Source of the DNA: Eleginops maclovinus
Taxonomy: Eukaryota > Chordata > Actinopteri > Perciformes > Eleginopidae
Length of the DNA: 64,000 bases
Reading direction: 5' to 3'
Assembly (NCBI RefSeq): GCF_036324505.1
Contig: NC_086363.1
Span: 14,694,153-14,758,152 of the forward strand
The notes beneath the pieces are model-generated. The model worked only from the letters and a program-made list of their open reading frames with translations, ran no database searches and had not been told where the DNA came from. Made by a program: the position numbers and the translations under genes. Below are positions 13,981-42,720 of this stretch, piece after piece. Numbering within the stretch: position 1 is the first letter of the stretch; each line of letters begins with the position of its first letter.

Positions 13981-16095
13981 AGCGCTGTATATCATGGGCG
14001 ATTATGTTCACACACGCAGGCTTACACAGCTAAACACTCTCATTACACACTCTCACAGACACGCACAAGCCAAAGCAATTAAATGCGTGCTGGTCCGACA
14101 CCTTTTTTTGTGTAAATAGCAGCTTCCTCCTGCCCAAACAAACTGCACCTCTTCTTCTCCAACACACACAATGTGACCATTCACACCGTCTCAGGGTTAG
14201 AAAATATTACTTCCACATTTAGAATCTGACACGAGTTATGTTAGTCCTGTTGTGGTTGAGTCACTGCAAACGGAGTTAAGTTCTGGCACTAAAAGGCAAA
14301 ATGTAGGGTAGTTGTGGCCCATAAATGGCTGCTGGATTGGTAAAGTTTGGGGACTGGGGACTGCAAATTTGGGCTGAGAATTAAGCTCCAGTTAGCCGCA
14401 TGTTGGTCAGCACACAGGATCAGAGTGCGTAGATTTATCCTTTGACAGCAGATTTAGGAGAAATGTTGTCTGTCTGGGAAATGTTGTACTTTATTTCCAC
14501 ATATTTTAGATACTTTAAAACAGTAATAGAACAATTGGTGAGATTTATTATTTTGTTTCTTTCTTTTGGAGAAATTTCAGAGCCATTCCTGGTAGATTTG
14601 TTTGTAATGTTTTTCTACAATAAACCTCATAATTGCCTCAATCAAAGATTTTAAAAAGTTGCATTGTGACTCCTTTCTGGTGCGATCACTAACCATTGTT
14701 TTGGCTTCTGATAAGCCTTATACCACATTTATGTTGTACTTAAACTGGACTTCCTGGATTGTATTTCATTGTGTCACTATTACCGAACAATACGCCCAAA
14801 CCAACTCATCGGGCTACGTACTCAAAGCTGTAGTTTTTAACAATACATTTGAACTGCTAATACTTCTAAAATAATCAACAACCTTGAAACAATTAAACAA
14901 ATAGTTCTTTCCAAGCTTTAAAGTTGCCTTTTTTAGTTTGACAGAACCAGCCGTTCTAGTGTAACATCTTGAAAGGGAACAACATACAGTAATTACCAAA
15001 AACTGTTCCTTTAAATCCACAAAGCAGCTGCTTAGATAACCATCTTTAAGATTGTATTTGCATACATGTTTTTAGCTAATACATGAAGAACATCCTGTAA
15101 CAAGATATGTTGTTTGATTAATCCCTGCTCTCTTTGTTTTAAAATCACAAATACCAGCTGTCCTACACATAGCTCTTTTTATTTACAGTGATAATAGGAT
15201 GGAATGAAAACAGAACATTATTGGTGACAATGGTATATCTTATATCTTAGAGAATATTTGTAACCTCGGCTCTGTTTGTCTCCTGGTTTGTGAGCGAGGA
15301 AAACGGCAAAACTGCTGGCATGTGCCAACGAAAAACCCCCCATGCATTTTGAAGAGGAACTTAACTCAACAACTCAAGGAACAACAAACATTTAGTTTGA
15401 ATGCTCTGGGCAGTCGAATACAATACATTTTTTTGCAGGCACATTTTGTTTCTACATAACAACTCTAAGCTCATAAACACAACCAAAGTCATAAAAATGA
15501 CTTCCGATCTCAGGAATTGTGATCATGTGAATTCCCCATTGGCTTTGGTTGACTTCTCCACGATGGTCATTTTGCTTTTAAGACTTGAATTACTGTCTGC
15601 CCAGTAAATATACTGTCCCCTACGTTTACTGGCTTTAGCAGAGATGTCAACACCACTGCACTATTTCCTCCTGCAGTTCCTCCTCCAATAGCCTTATTTA
15701 ACTAGCACAAGGATCAGTGGAAAATGATCTGATTGTATTTCTAAGTCATAATCCATGAATCATGCATATATGAGAACAGAGGCTTTGGAAATATTAAGAC
15801 ATCAGACAGTATGGAACTGAATATTTTCGTTGTTATTCTAGGCGCCAGGGCTTGCTCCTGGAGGAAGTGGCAGGCATTGTGGTCAGTAGCTGAGTACAGT
15901 AAGGAATAGACCCAGTGTGTGTGTGTATATGTGTGTATCCTGAGTGGTGATTGGAGGTGTGGCCATCGGTCCGTCAGGCTTCTTTCTCTCTGCCGTCTCG
16001 CTCCTCCTCTCCTTCCTTCCTTCTTTCACTTTCTGCAGCGCTGCAGTCTGAAAAAGTCCAATTAAAGTAATAAAAACACATCCCATCCAGCCACT

Positions 16096-16205
<110 letters not shown>

Positions 16206-16460
16206 TATGCAATCCCCTTGCAAACACAAACATCTAACACACACAGGTAGGCACACAAACCACACACCCTCAAACCCCCCTCCCTGGTTAAATATCCTGG
16301 TTATTAAGCAGAAATGTGCTGCAGATTTCTGAGGCTCTGTGTGCGACACATCTGGCCTGGGCCTTCAGGAAACGACTGGTTCACTTCACTCTTGTCATCA
16401 CCTTCCAACATGTTTCTTTCACATTTCAATTTGGGAGTGCTGCAGCAGGCTGCTCCAGCA

Positions 16461-16506
16461 CACTCACGCACGCACGCACGCACATACGCACGCACGCACG
16501 TACACA
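16461..16506. repeat. (CACG)n-type tetranucleotide repeat
   Basis: Tandem CACG units with a few ACAT/ACGT variants, an unusual CpG-containing microsatellite beside the pure CA and GT tracts. Confidence 0.9.
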
Positions 16507-16809
16507 CGGATGCACATCTGCACACTCGGGCTCACACACGGTCCACATTAGCGGCAGTGGGAGTGCACTTTTTTACTGTTACAACAACGTTTTCAGCCTC
16601 TCAGCTCGAAAGGGGTGGGCTCCATTTCATCCCATTCTTTCTGTGTCTCTCTCTCTTTTTGTCACTCTGTGTCTCTCTCTCTTGCTAGTGTTTTGTTGAC
16701 AGTAGAAAACCTCTAAACCACCCGTGACACAAACTCCCATTTCAGGATTGTGTGGGATTAGCGGAGTGTGATGGAGTAAAGCTCTGGGAAAGACATTTTT
16801 TATAGATTT

Positions 16810-16810
<1 letters not shown>

Positions 16811-16874
<64 letters not shown>
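16811..16874. repeat. (GT)n microsatellite
   Basis: About 31 GT units. Confidence 0.97.
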
Positions 16875-16875
<1 letters not shown>

Positions 16876-17189
16876 ATTCTGCACACATTGACCTCTCATG
16901 CAACACAATGGGACTTTACAGTCAGTGAAACTTAAAAGATGAAGCCAACTTTTTGTCATGAACTCGAGTGTTAAGATCTACCGGACTAAGTAATAAAATT
17001 CAGGTTAGCTTTCTGTGTATTGCTGGGGGACATTTGAGAGTTTGGACCCGTTTTATTTTACAGATTGCTTTTTTAGGTTGGTTCCAATATTCTTTATTTT
17101 TCTCATTCTGCTCAGTCTGCTCAGATTGTTTAGCTGGCCGGTTCTGTTGTGTTTCTTCAACCCCTCAGTCTATCATGTACAACTTTTTC

Positions 17190-17401
17190 GGATCACTAGC
17201 CAATAGGATTGCAAGTGTTACGTTGTGATGTCACTAGAAGCAAACAAAGGGCTACATTCGAGACATTTCATGCAGCGGGGGGAGTTTGAGGGAGAGAAAC
17301 TTGGGAATTTTAGGCTTTGCAGACCATTTAAAGCACAATAACCTATATAACACACTACAGGAAAGGGAAACCCCCAAAAAGCATAATTGTGCCCCCTTAA
17401 A
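17190..17401 (-). repeat. Dispersed repeat, family A, copy 2
   Basis: Read on the minus strand it shares the order of blocks seen at 12.64 kb and 59.08 kb: an end like TTAAGGGGGC, then CCCTTTCCTGTAGTGTGTTATAT, split here as CCCTTTCCTGTAG and TGTGTTATAT, then AAATGGTCTGCAAAG. It also has CTAGCCAATAGGATTGCAAG near 17,196 at the other end. The strong match to copy 3 (59,080-59,235) identifies it as a repeat. Confidence 0.7.
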
Positions 17402-20400
17402 ATATATCCGTAATTCTGCAAGTATGGAAAATGCTTTGAAGATGCATTTAGACCATTGTGCAGAGAGAAACATTTAAGGAAACTGAAACTTAACATTAAC
17501 ATGAACAAATGCGTAAAAAATATTAAGTTGCGTGGCTAATGGTTATTTGGATCTACTTTTCTCGGTCTCAACAGCTTTTTACATTTGCTTTGTTGGGAAG
17601 GTGATGCTGCAGACAAGTTTATCTGATACGTCAACACTTAAACACCCGCTTTGTCTAGACGCAAGTTAAGATTCCAGCCTTAAATCAAAGCATGCTATGA
17701 GTGTTGTTACATTTTTTTGTCCTTTTCTTTATTTGTTATTCTTGGCTCAAACACACTTCCCCTCACTGTTTAGAGAGGTAATTCAGCACCATTACTGCAA
17801 AAAGCAACCTGATCTCACTGAAATGTTTCTGCGGGCAGCAATGGTTTGGCGATTCTTCTTTCACAGTGCATGTGATGTGGGAGAGACTCAGCTTAAAGTC
17901 TTAGAGTGTAACACTCTGTTTGTCTGTTTAGAAACCATGGAGAAACATTTCCAATCAGCCTCACTGAAGCGCAGACCGCAGAACACGAGAGGGTTTAAAC
18001 CGCAGCAACATGCAGGCGCTGACTGATGACATGCTAAGCTGCGCTGCCCTGACTGATGATGACACGGTGAGCTGATGACGGGTGTCACTGACACTCGATG
18101 ACACGTCAAGGAGGCTGCTGCCACGGATGAAGATGACCGACAGTGACATCATCACAGTAGGGTCCAATCATGGGAACATTTTATTTATTTATAACAGTTA
18201 ATTAAAAGCATACAAACTGCACACTTTCTTTCTCTGCTTCTTGAGGGTTTTTTGTTATTCTATGCAGTTTCCCCTACTTTGTTATCTCCTTGCATCACTA
18301 TGCTCCCACGTGCTTACATCTTGGAGAACAACTAAACATCCTACAATAATTATACAGACAACACTCAGATGGGCCATCAGAGTCAGAACTGCATTCATCT
18401 ACACTTTCAGAACATCACAAGTTTGCTAATAATGTCTCAATTTTCAGAATCTTCTTTCCTTTATCTAATTGTTTTGCTTTTTCATTTCATTTTTTGATGA
18501 GTTAATGCTTGTGTTAAGCACTGTGAGTTTCCTTTTAGTCTGAAAAGTGTTATATTAATAAGACTCAACAGTCCATCCACATATCCATCCCGTGCTATTA
18601 CACCATGCACTCTTTACTCCACTGCAGGAGTTAAGTTGGGATGGAGTGTCTCACTGTTCCTCAAGCTGCAATCATTGACTCCTGTTAAGTATTTCCTACA
18701 TTTCCTTAAATACTTTTTGACAACAACCAGCCTCAGACAGCGAGCGTTAACGTGTTACACGCTTGTTTCACTCAGCTGTGGGTTTTGTACAGTACAGTAC
18801 GCAGGTGGTGAGAGGGAGGTCTTTAAAGCCACAGGGGAAGACTTGACTGTTTGGAGTGTGTCCTGCTCTGTTGAGACAAGAGATTATGACTCAGTTTCTG
18901 CCTTGACCTAAAATGTCATTAACTTTTCCAAAATAGCACAATCTATTGTTTCAAAATCCCCCAAATATACCATCATACAAACAGAAATTGTGGGCATCAA
19001 TTATTCAGGGAAACAAAAAATAAATGATAATAAAAAACTGCATTGAAAAAACAGTAATAATATATATATTTAAATGTGTTAATTTATAATAAATAATCTG
19101 TGGCTGATCACTTCAAAAAAGCCTGTTTGATGGGGAACTGATAGCTTTTCTGAATCTGTTGCTTCAGAATTCATTTGCATTTATTTTTTCTAACACAAGA
19201 AATACATATTTTTAAAGACCTTGAGAGCAAAGAGGGTAGAAATAGACAGTAACAAAAACCACTTGTATATATTTATCTTCCAATAAATGATTTCCTCTAG
19301 TTGAGCGGTTGTTCAAAGAGCAGTGTCCTTGCATCTGTCTGTTCTGTCCACTGGAGGGCAGACAGGGACAACAGCTCGGACACACAGTGGACACCAGAGA
19401 GAGTGACCCTGCTGATGATGCATACTGATACACATGTACTGTGACATACTGCATTATGCAAACAGGTCATGAGTTTTAAAATAGGTTTTCATAATGGAGA
19501 ATTACTCAATGCCATCAAGAACGTTGATACCGGTAATCTATAGGTTACAAAAGGATAAACGCTTCTTTTTCTAACTTATATATTGAAGAATATTAATCCG
19601 AAACATGTCAAAATTAGAATAATTATGAACATGATCCAAGATTTTCCAGTTAGTCCCTCTGGCTCCTTATGCACCAGCAGTAGATGGCTTAGGGTTATTT
19701 ATTCAATGTATTGTTTATATCATAAACCTAACCATTACATTTGCTTTTAGCCATGAATAGACCAGGCTTAGCAAAATTAAATGGTTTGTATTCCCTGAAT
19801 GTGGCAATGATTTTCTGAATTTATTCTAGATTTTTGTTTGTCTCTGATCGTACTTTACGCAATATCTGGGAATAGCATTTAAGCAATCTTTCGTTTCGAT
19901 TCCTTTAAGGACAATGACACTTTCTCCTGTGACTTGAACAGTGTGTTCGTATAGCGGCAAAGTCGGACCTGCACTTTTGGTGATTTTTACTCAGTCCTAC
20001 TCAGTAGTGATTCCCAAACTTCTGGGCTACCGACCAATGCAGAATATGTGTTACGAAACCCCAAGAGAACTATGGCACAATATACAATTGTGATAATTAA
20101 ACTTATTATATGTCATTTTTGGCAATAACTACACCTTGCATTTGCTGAATTTCTTCCCCATGTCCCCTACTATATTATTTAGCTTCTAAGTGAAGTAGGT
20201 TTTCCAAACAGTGCTATAGAGGTTATTACCAGTTTTTTTTTTACCAGAATTCAGTACTGCAAGAAATCTGTGTGGGTCTTCTGAAAGTTCTTTCTGTATA
20301 GTTTCCAAACGATCAATGGTCCAGAAACATTTTAAGAAGGGAAAGAAAAAGCCAGTTTCAGAGACTCATTGCTACTGACTCCCTGTGAAGAGTTATAACT

Positions 20401-22554
20401 CTCATTAAACACTAACAGGCTACAAAGTACGACAGTGAAGAACGGCAACACAAATATCTTATTTTAACATTAAGCTACTTTCTTTTTTTTGGTATAAAAG
20501 CAAAAAGGATCGATGGAGAAATGAAAGAAGCAGGGTAGAAGACAGAGTGAGAGATGGCGAGAGGGTGGGGGTCGGCTGTGTCTGTTCTAGTGTGGTTTCG
20601 GGGAGTTATTTGGTGTTAAAATATGCCTTAATGGTTGCTGGGGATCCATTTATTACAGACAGGAAGCAGAAGGGGGGGGTTTCTCTTCTCATTTAATGTG
20701 ACCGCCGAGAAGGTCGCCAAGTCCTGCAGGCAAGACAGCATTCCTCCGTGCCAATGCAACACACACACACAACCACACATACACACTACGTACTGTATAC
20801 ACGCATAAGTATACTGCAAGGCGTGTAAATGCAGCTCATGTGTGCAGATGCAATGATGCGTAATCTTAAAAACATACAAACGTTGTGATGCTTTTAGATT
20901 ACAAATGTATATACATTAAAAACTCCCACATACACACAAATAGACTGTGGTCCCTGGCAGGGAGAATGACCTTTTCTAAACGACGAAAACAAAGAAAAGC
21001 CCCTGCTACTAATTCAGCGTGGCATAGCCTAGCTTGTATAAAAAGACTCTTATTAATCCACGTTTGTTTTGAACCTCGGTTTCTCTCCGTCTCTCAATTT
21101 CCTGTCCCTGATTCGTCACTTTGTCGGCTATGGGACACAGCACACCGCTTCCTCTCACACTTTCTTTCTTCCTTTCTTTCTTTCCTCCTCTGTGTCCGTC
21201 CAATGCAGAGCCAGATACAGCTTGACACCCTTCCCCTGCATTAGGGAGGGTGTGTTAACACCTCCTCCCACACACACTCTGGAGCCCTAAGACCTGTTTA
21301 TGAAGTGTAGGGCTCCTGGCCTGTAAGCACGCACACACAAAAGAAGAAGGAAAAAGATTAAATACAAATCTGTGTTGGAAAATAACTGATTTTTTTCAAG
21401 AGGTTTGGATTTTGCATCCAATTTTTGGATTGGACTAACCTGAACCCACTAAGGGTTTACTGCTCCTGTGTTTTGCGGCTTCTTTCAGAATAATCTGGAA
21501 AACTGTTGGTGTGTTTCAGATTTATGTGTCTTTTATTCTCGTTATGGCATAGACAGTTTGGATTTGAGTTGGTCAATGTGGCTGATTGTATCTCATAAAA
21601 GTTTTCAAAATGTTGGCTTGGTCACCTTAATGGAGAAAAGCGGTCGACAAAGTGTTTTGATTGTTATTACAGCGAGTTTAACAGCGCCTCGGTGCGCACA
21701 AAAGAGAAGAAAACTGTCATGGCTGCTGCAACTGTGTGTGTAAAAAGTTATACAGTATCAACATGTTTAAGACAGAATAAGGTAACTCTAGAAGCTTCAC
21801 TTGGATACTACAGTCGGCCAGTTAAAGGTTGTGTAAGGTTGTGTGTGCTTGCTTTTGTTTGTACGAGAGTGTAAGTATATTGGGTTACATGGTGGATATA
21901 AGGCTCTATCCCCCCTTTCATCAGCTGAGTGAGGAAGAATCGAGCAGCTACACACTGCAATCTGACCCTGACGCGTGCACACAGACTTTAATACACACAG
22001 TAGCAGAAAAGCAGACACACATCAATGCTGCCCATCACTCACCAGCACTAAACCTCACTGCTGCTTTCCATTGATAATAACACACACATCTGTTCCCTAG
22101 TATTACATTATATCCTCAATAGAAATTGAAAACCTGAAATTTGGTTTTAACTTAAAATAATAATGTACATTTAACATTCCAGTAAAAACACATAAACTAT
22201 TACAGACTTCGAGGCAGATTTCATTTGCTCAAGCCAGCCAATATCTGCCTTTCTCAAGGGGTCCTCAGAAACCCTCTTCTATCTGTCTATCTGTTGTGGA
22301 CCTTGACCTCTGACCTCTCCTGTCCAGACAAAGGATAACTACCTTACTAAGGTCAACAGTGAAGGTCTGGTGGTAAAGGTAGTATGTGAAGGAAAAAAAG
22401 CATCCTTCATTTGGGGATTTAAAAATATACAATATAGTAAAACACCTTTCCACCCCTCGTTTGCCTAATACTTTTAACTTCACCCCCACCTATATTTTTT
22501 TATAAATCTATTTTTCTGCTTGCTTGCAAAGCCATTTAACTTGGATGCAATTCC

Positions 22555-22855
22555 AAATTGGAAAGAAAAGTTCAACATTTTGGGAAATATGCTTTTATCT
22601 AGAAGCTCACAAATTAACATGTTGTGTTTTGTTTTAATTAATCCTCAAATAACTGTTTGTAAAAACTACAAGTTGTCCCTAACTTGTTTGAGCCACAAAT
22701 TGTTAGGTTTGGACATAACCGGGCTAGCTGTTTCCAGTCTTTGTGCTAAGCTAACGGCTGCTGGCTGTAGCTTCATATTAAGTGTGCAGATACAGGAGTT
22801 GTTTCAATGTTCTTATCTGACCCTCGGCCATATAGCAAAACTATGTTTTTCGTAA
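22555..22855 (+). repeat. Dispersed repeat, family B (GCTAAGCTAACGGCTGCTGG motif)
   Basis: It contains AACATTTTGGGAAATATGC near 22,574 and TGTTTCCAGTCTTTGTGCTA near 22,730, followed by GCTAACGGCTGCTGGCTG and GTAGCTTCATATT. The same TGCTAAGCTAA / GCTGGCTGTAGC motif recurs in the last intron of selenoi (46.73-46.96 kb). I recall this as a common fish interspersed repeat; its class was not determined. Confidence 0.65.
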
Positions 22856-23584
22856 GATGAATATACACATGCAAAAGGAAAAAATAAACAAAATCATCAG
22901 GAAAATAATATTCTTTTGTCCACATTTTAAAGTTTTAAAGTCTTCATGTTCTGGACACTTATCCCTCTCCCCGGTCCTTCTCACAACTGAGTGCATCATA
23001 CAACGTCCCTGATCTGTGCTCACAGTGGAGAAAAATGTGTCAGTGCGAAACTGAATAATAAAGTCTATTTTAAATAAGAAGCCCAAGTAAGTGAAGGGTT
23101 TGAATAGTTACTGTGTAACTGTGAGTATCTGTGTGTACCTTTAGTGTTTGCAAAGGGGGGGGGGGGTAATTATGGTGTAGAATGTCTTCCTCATCACTGG
23201 AGCTGACCTGAGAACACAACAGTTAATCATCCACTAACAGGCAGTGGGAGAGGGAGAGAGATCCAGTGTTGCATTCAACAAAGTTAGACTGAAAGAGAAA
23301 GAGACACCTTCATTCGTTAAAAGGTAAGATAACCGAAGAGGAAGAGACAAGTCTTCATCAGACAGTTGGACTGAAGGATATACTAACCAGAGAGTGGAAG
23401 GACAGAAAACCTGCGTCCGAGGACAGGCACCTGCTTCTGACGAGGGATTATTTTAGCAGTGCTATCTCTTCTTCAATCAACCAGTGTGTGTGTTAGTATG
23501 TGTATTCTTTGTGGGCCATCCTGTTTTTGGATTTGAACGTGTTTGCTTGAGAGGGGGCCACATGGGGTCCTGGCCCTGTACGGG

Positions 23585-37859
<14,275 letters not shown>

Positions 37860-38624
37860 AGGCCATCCATTTCTGGCTTTATAGAGGAAGCAATTCACAA
37901 GGGAATCATGATTGCTGACGACACGACCGTCATCGGCCTGATCACAGACGGCGACGAGACAGCGTACAGAGAGGAGGTCAGAGCCCTGACATCTTGGTGC
38001 CAGGACAACAACCTCCATCTCAACGTCAGCAAAACAAAGGAGCTGATTGTGGACTACAGGAAGAGGCAGAGAGAAGCACACACACCCATCACCATCGACG
38101 GGACTCCTGTGGAGAGAGTCAGCAGCTTCAGGTTCCTCGGGGTAAACATCAGTGAGGACCTGACATGGACACATCACACCAGGGTCATATCCAAGACGGC
38201 TCGACAGCGGCTCTTCTTCCTCCGCAGGCTGCGGAAGTTCAACATGGACTCCAGGATACTCTGCAACTTCTACAGGTGCACCATCGAGAGTATCCTGACT
38301 GGCTGCATCACCGCCTGGTATGGCAGTTGCACCGCCCTCAACCGTAAGACTCTACAGAGGGTGGTGAAAACTGCTCAGCACATCACCAGGACGGAGTTGC
38401 CATCCATGGAGGACCTCTACACCCAGCGGTGTAGGAAGAAGGCCGGTAGGATATTAAAGGACCCCCATCACCCCAGCAACAATCTGTTCTGTCTGCTACC
38501 GTCTGGCAGACGGTACCGCAGCATCCGGACCAAGACCACCAGACTCAGAGACAGTTTTATACCACAGGCTACAGACTACTGAACTCCTGAGCTGTGTGAA
38601 TGTCTACTCACATCTGTTTATAGT

Positions 38625-38656
<32 letters not shown>

Positions 38657-39016
38657 TATACACATCTGCCATACATATCTGTTTATAGTACACATATCTA
38701 TATATTATACATATCTGCCATATACATCTGTTATACATAATATATGCATCTGTCCATACCTCCTCATTCAACAGTGTAAAGTGTTTTAATACTCTCAATG
38801 TATTCCACATATGTATATATTTCACATCCTCAAATCTGTATTGTTGATATTGTAAATATTCTTCTCTCTTTTTCACTATTTTATTTATCTTTTGCACCAT
38901 GTATGTTGAGTTGTTGGAGGAGCACGCGACATAAGATTTTCATTGCCAACATATACGCTGTATCTGCTGTGCATATGACAAATAAAACCTTGAAACCTTG
39001 AAACTTGAAACCTTGA
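37860..39016 (+). mobile_element. 5'-truncated L2-type LINE retrotransposon
   Basis: The open frame 37,857-38,582 encodes the C-terminal part of a non-LTR reverse transcriptase: the catalytic ADDTTVIGLI motif near 37,915-37,945 (usually F/Y-ADD; here I-ADD), then FLGVNIS near 38,130, ISKTARQRLFFLRRLR, and the distal RRYRSIRTKT...RDSF segment typical of the L2/CR1 group. Everything upstream of the ADD region is missing, as expected of 5'-truncated LINE copies. The frame ends PQATDY-stop, where the family normally continues as PQA-x-RLLN; a one-base deletion near 38,568 explains this. The 3' end has an AAATAAAACC stretch followed by imperfect tandem CCTTGAAA units to about 39,016, a short-repeat tail characteristic of L2/CR1 elements. 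It is a dead copy. Confidence 0.85.
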
Positions 39017-40554
39017 TACATACTGGGTCAACTTTATCCCCATAATAATGTTTAGAATCTTGAAATCTTCAGAACCTTCTTTTGAGGCTGAAACCTGAAG
39101 CATTTTTTCTTGCACTAACTCCAAGTCTTAAATGTATTTGAAAGGGCGATTCAATAACTCATAATATTGACATCCTACCTCCACATAAACTCGGCTCACT
39201 GTCTCGAGTTTTGATTGTATAAGAGTGTAGTTGCCTTAAAGTTTAAAAGAAAGAAGCTATACAGACAGTTGTGGTCAATAGAGGGTAGTCATGCATCTGT
39301 GTGTTTAAATTGGTTTGGCATTGTTGAAGACACTAACATGCCTGGACATGTCCGCTGCTTCCTCTGATGTTTGCCATTTCGGGATTTAGTTAGTTACTTA
39401 TTAGAGAGACCTGGGAACATAAGACTGTGATTGTAAATCTGCATTCTTCTTTCAAAAGTATGTGCACTTGCTGAGAGAGAAATTGTGGTCATTTATGGGA
39501 ATTTGACCTCTGGACTGTTCCTTTACCCCAAACAACCAATCAACCAAAAGTACAGACATCAGCAGCAACTTTGCTAATCTAGCTAATGCTAAAGATGTTA
39601 AACTCATTGTTTTTTTTAAGTGAGCCCTCCTAAACAAAACCATAGCTGATAGTGGCGAATCACACGACACTGATTGGTCCCTTGATTTTGTGTAGAATTG
39701 ACTTTATATACAAGATCGACATGCTAATAATAATGCATTCACTATTTAACATATTTACCATCTAGGTTTAGCATTATAGCATTCTAACAATTGGTAGTTA
39801 GCACTGGACACAGAGTACTGCTACTTTTTCAGGTATTTAACGGTTTTTCATCCATAAACCAAGGTATCCAACAACTTGAACTAAATAACTTCTTATTTAG
39901 GTGAAAGGTTTTGGGATTATCAAATTGAAATGAATGAATCCTGAGGAATACATGTCGACTACACTGTCTGTATAAAATATCATGGCAATCTCTCCAGTGT
40001 TTTTTAGATAATATATATGTGGATGGAGCACCAGCAAGAAAAATGAACTGAAAACTCTAGCCATAGATTAGTGTGAAAACTGAAACCTTCTTTTTGTGTG
40101 TGACCGTCATCTGATGGCCCCGTTGTTATTACAGCTTAATCCCTGTGTAAATGACTGATGAGAGATGTGTGCTTTGAGTTCACTATTTCATATTACAAAT
40201 GAAGGATTAATACCCGAGACACAAGGACGAATAATGCAGCTGCGTCCAACATCAAGTTCCAGATAACATCATAATTTGACACTGATTTGAATGCCGCTAA
40301 TAATGATACTGATATGGAACATGCATACTGCTGGTCACCTGGAGGCCACCGGGGTTACAGGTGCAGTGGTTATGTAAGGATATGGATGGTGTTACTCCAT
40401 TAGCACTTCAATAGTCTTGGGTGTCTCTGGGATAATCGCCGGGCCCATCACAGTGTTTGTGTGTGTGTCAGTCTGGGCTAGCGTGTGTTCCGGCGGCTCT
40501 GGTTTCTAATGATGGTCATCCATAATTGAGTGTCAGCTCGCAGGGGAAGCAGTC

Positions 40555-40622
40555 CAGGGTGGCGCAGTGGTTAACGTGGCACCGGCTACCCGCCATGACG
40601 GTGTGTGTGTTTGAGTCACGGG
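40555..40622 (+). repeat. Possible tRNA-derived SINE head
   Basis: TGGCGCAGTGGTTAAC resembles a pol III A box and TTTGAGTCAC, about 45 bp later, a decayed B box. It does not fold as a real tRNA and lacks an intact GTTCGAATCC, so it is at most a SINE relic. Confidence 0.4.
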
Positions 40623-41039
40623 GGTCAGCGGTGCACAAAACGTCCAGCACTGCAGAGCAGCAACCCGAGCCGAATGCTGCTTAATTGATTCCACGTCTGA
40701 TTAACTGTCAGTGTAGGATCAACACCAGCTAATCCACTAAAGGACGCCCTGACCAGAGGGGCACTGTGTCTCTTTAACGTCGACACATGGGATCTGCCCT
40801 TCACCTTCACACATGGGAGCTTAACCTTCACGGCAAGTCGACATCATTGAAAATTCTGCTTTTTTTTTTTTGTGGTTGTGATTTTTGTCGGGTTTAGTGA
40901 AGATACTTCTTTTAAAAGATCTTCAAAGTTATCGAGAATGACACAGCATAAAGTTTGCTTTGAATTACTGAATACAGAGAGAAGCTCCTTGCAACTTAAC
41001 ATTAAATTATGCTGCCTGTACCCAAAGTAACTTATATAA

Positions 41040-41175
41040 TACTCTGCACATACTGCACAATTCAGGGTGAAGTCTTGCCCAAGGAAAAAGAGACATGCTG
41101 ACTGCAGTGGGTGTCAAGATTGAACCGGTGCTCTCTTGATCTGAAGATGAGCACACTAACCCACTGAGCCACATT
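41040..41175 (-). repeat. tRNA-derived SINE remnant
   Basis: On the minus strand, TGGCTCAGTGGGTTAG (A box, about 41,154-41,169) is followed by GGTTCAATC (B box, 41,118-41,126) and then TCCTTGGGCAAGACTTCACC (about 41,069-41,088). The last block resembles the conserved core found 3' of the tRNA head in fish SINEs. It is degenerate and not a functional tRNA gene. Confidence 0.7.
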
Positions 41176-42394
41176 CTCTTAACTGAACTAACTAAAAACA
41201 TATTTTTATATATATAGAAAAATAAAACTCTCGAAGGCAATCTCAATGGTCATGGCTGGCCTAACTGTCCTTTGAAGTTTCTGGGGGCAATGTCCAGTTT
41301 TTATTCCTTGACTGATAGAAATATTTTGTTGGTAGCACCTAGTGATAGGACACCCTTTATGCTTCATACAATTGGTGTTTGTTTTTGCTTCATGTCTAAA
41401 CATAATGCACTTTATGTTGTGGAGTCACTTAAAGCATCCAACAAGTCTGCAAGTGTACACGAGACTAACACAGTCATAACCTCAACTGTTTCTGTAGACT
41501 TTCTGTTACCTTCTCTTTGTTTGAAGACAAAACAGGTTGAATGTCTATACAGTGATGCTAGACAACTAGTGCAATGAGACAAGCTAAGATACAAATTAGT
41601 TTCATATACATTCATTCCTGTAAGCATGATGATAAGTCATATCAACATTGGGGCTGTTCCTAGACAATGTCTGGATCACATATTCAATGCCCGAGTTGGC
41701 CTCGGGCTTGCTGACAGCACATTGTTTGAATGAATCATTGCTGGATGAGAGTTGTGTTTCTGGATGAAAAGGATCCTGTCAGGATAAGCGACCGGTGTGA
41801 CCGGCTGCCAGCTGTTTTGACAGGCACAACTCTGCACCTAGACATTCACAACAGAGGGCCGATCCATGACGGACATGCTGGGCCCCCACGATCAAACATA
41901 ACTGACAGGCCTATAGTTCATCCTTTTGATGTTCTCTGGCACATTACTGAAGTATTTCTAATTTCTCTGTTTAAAAGTTTGCATTCCCTGAGTCAAAAAT
42001 CCCCATACATGCTTCTTGCATATGTTCCTTGCAGGTTTTAATTGTAAGTGTGAGCAAAGATGAAGAAAACAAACACACATAAGCTGCCAGACAAACCTAC
42101 CACGAGACAATCAATTACTAATGAAGTCTGATCGCAGATCCTCGTGACTCTGAGGTGTTACGTTCCGCACACTTGTTGTCCACACTGTGGAGCACACTAT
42201 ACACATGGCAACAGTTGTTTTACCAACTGAGAGACTCATTATAGAGATTAGTGTGTGCACAAAAAGTACTGTCATCACTCACTGCTTTGTCCTCAACTGC
42301 TGCATCATGTGCTGTTATGCAACTCCACCTGCTGCACCCTCTGTGTAGTGCAGCTAGTTTTGGTATTAATGTGAGTCTCCATTGTTCAAATTTC

Positions 42395-42720
42395 AACATA
42401 ATATACTGTCTTATTTCACATATTTTAGACACTGTTTTTGTTGTGTTTTTCATTTGTTTTAGACACACTGTACTGTATTTTTAAAAACATATTTTTGACA
42501 TACTATGCTATCTTATTTTGCATGTGGTTTTAACATAATATACTATGTCATTTTTTAAAATATATTTAAATATATTTTCAACATAGTATACTTTGTCCTA
42601 TTTGCATATTTGATGCTATACTATGTTGGGTTTTCTCATATTTTTGTCTTTCATATATTAAGTCTCTTTTGCTTATATTTTTAACATACTATTCCATGTT
42701 GAGTTGAATGTATTTTCTCA
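42395..42720. repeat. Degenerate AT-rich minisatellite
   Basis: Imperfect tandem units of roughly 55-65 bp share ACATA(G/A)TATACT-like and TGTC(C/A)TATTT-like blocks (for example near 42,397, 42,500, 42,534, 42,579 and 42,612). Confidence 0.6.

Noticed and set aside
41100..41175. Possible tRNA gene on the minus strand
   Set aside because: A and B boxes are present, but the acceptor and anticodon stems do not pair and a SINE-type core follows; it is a SINE remnant.
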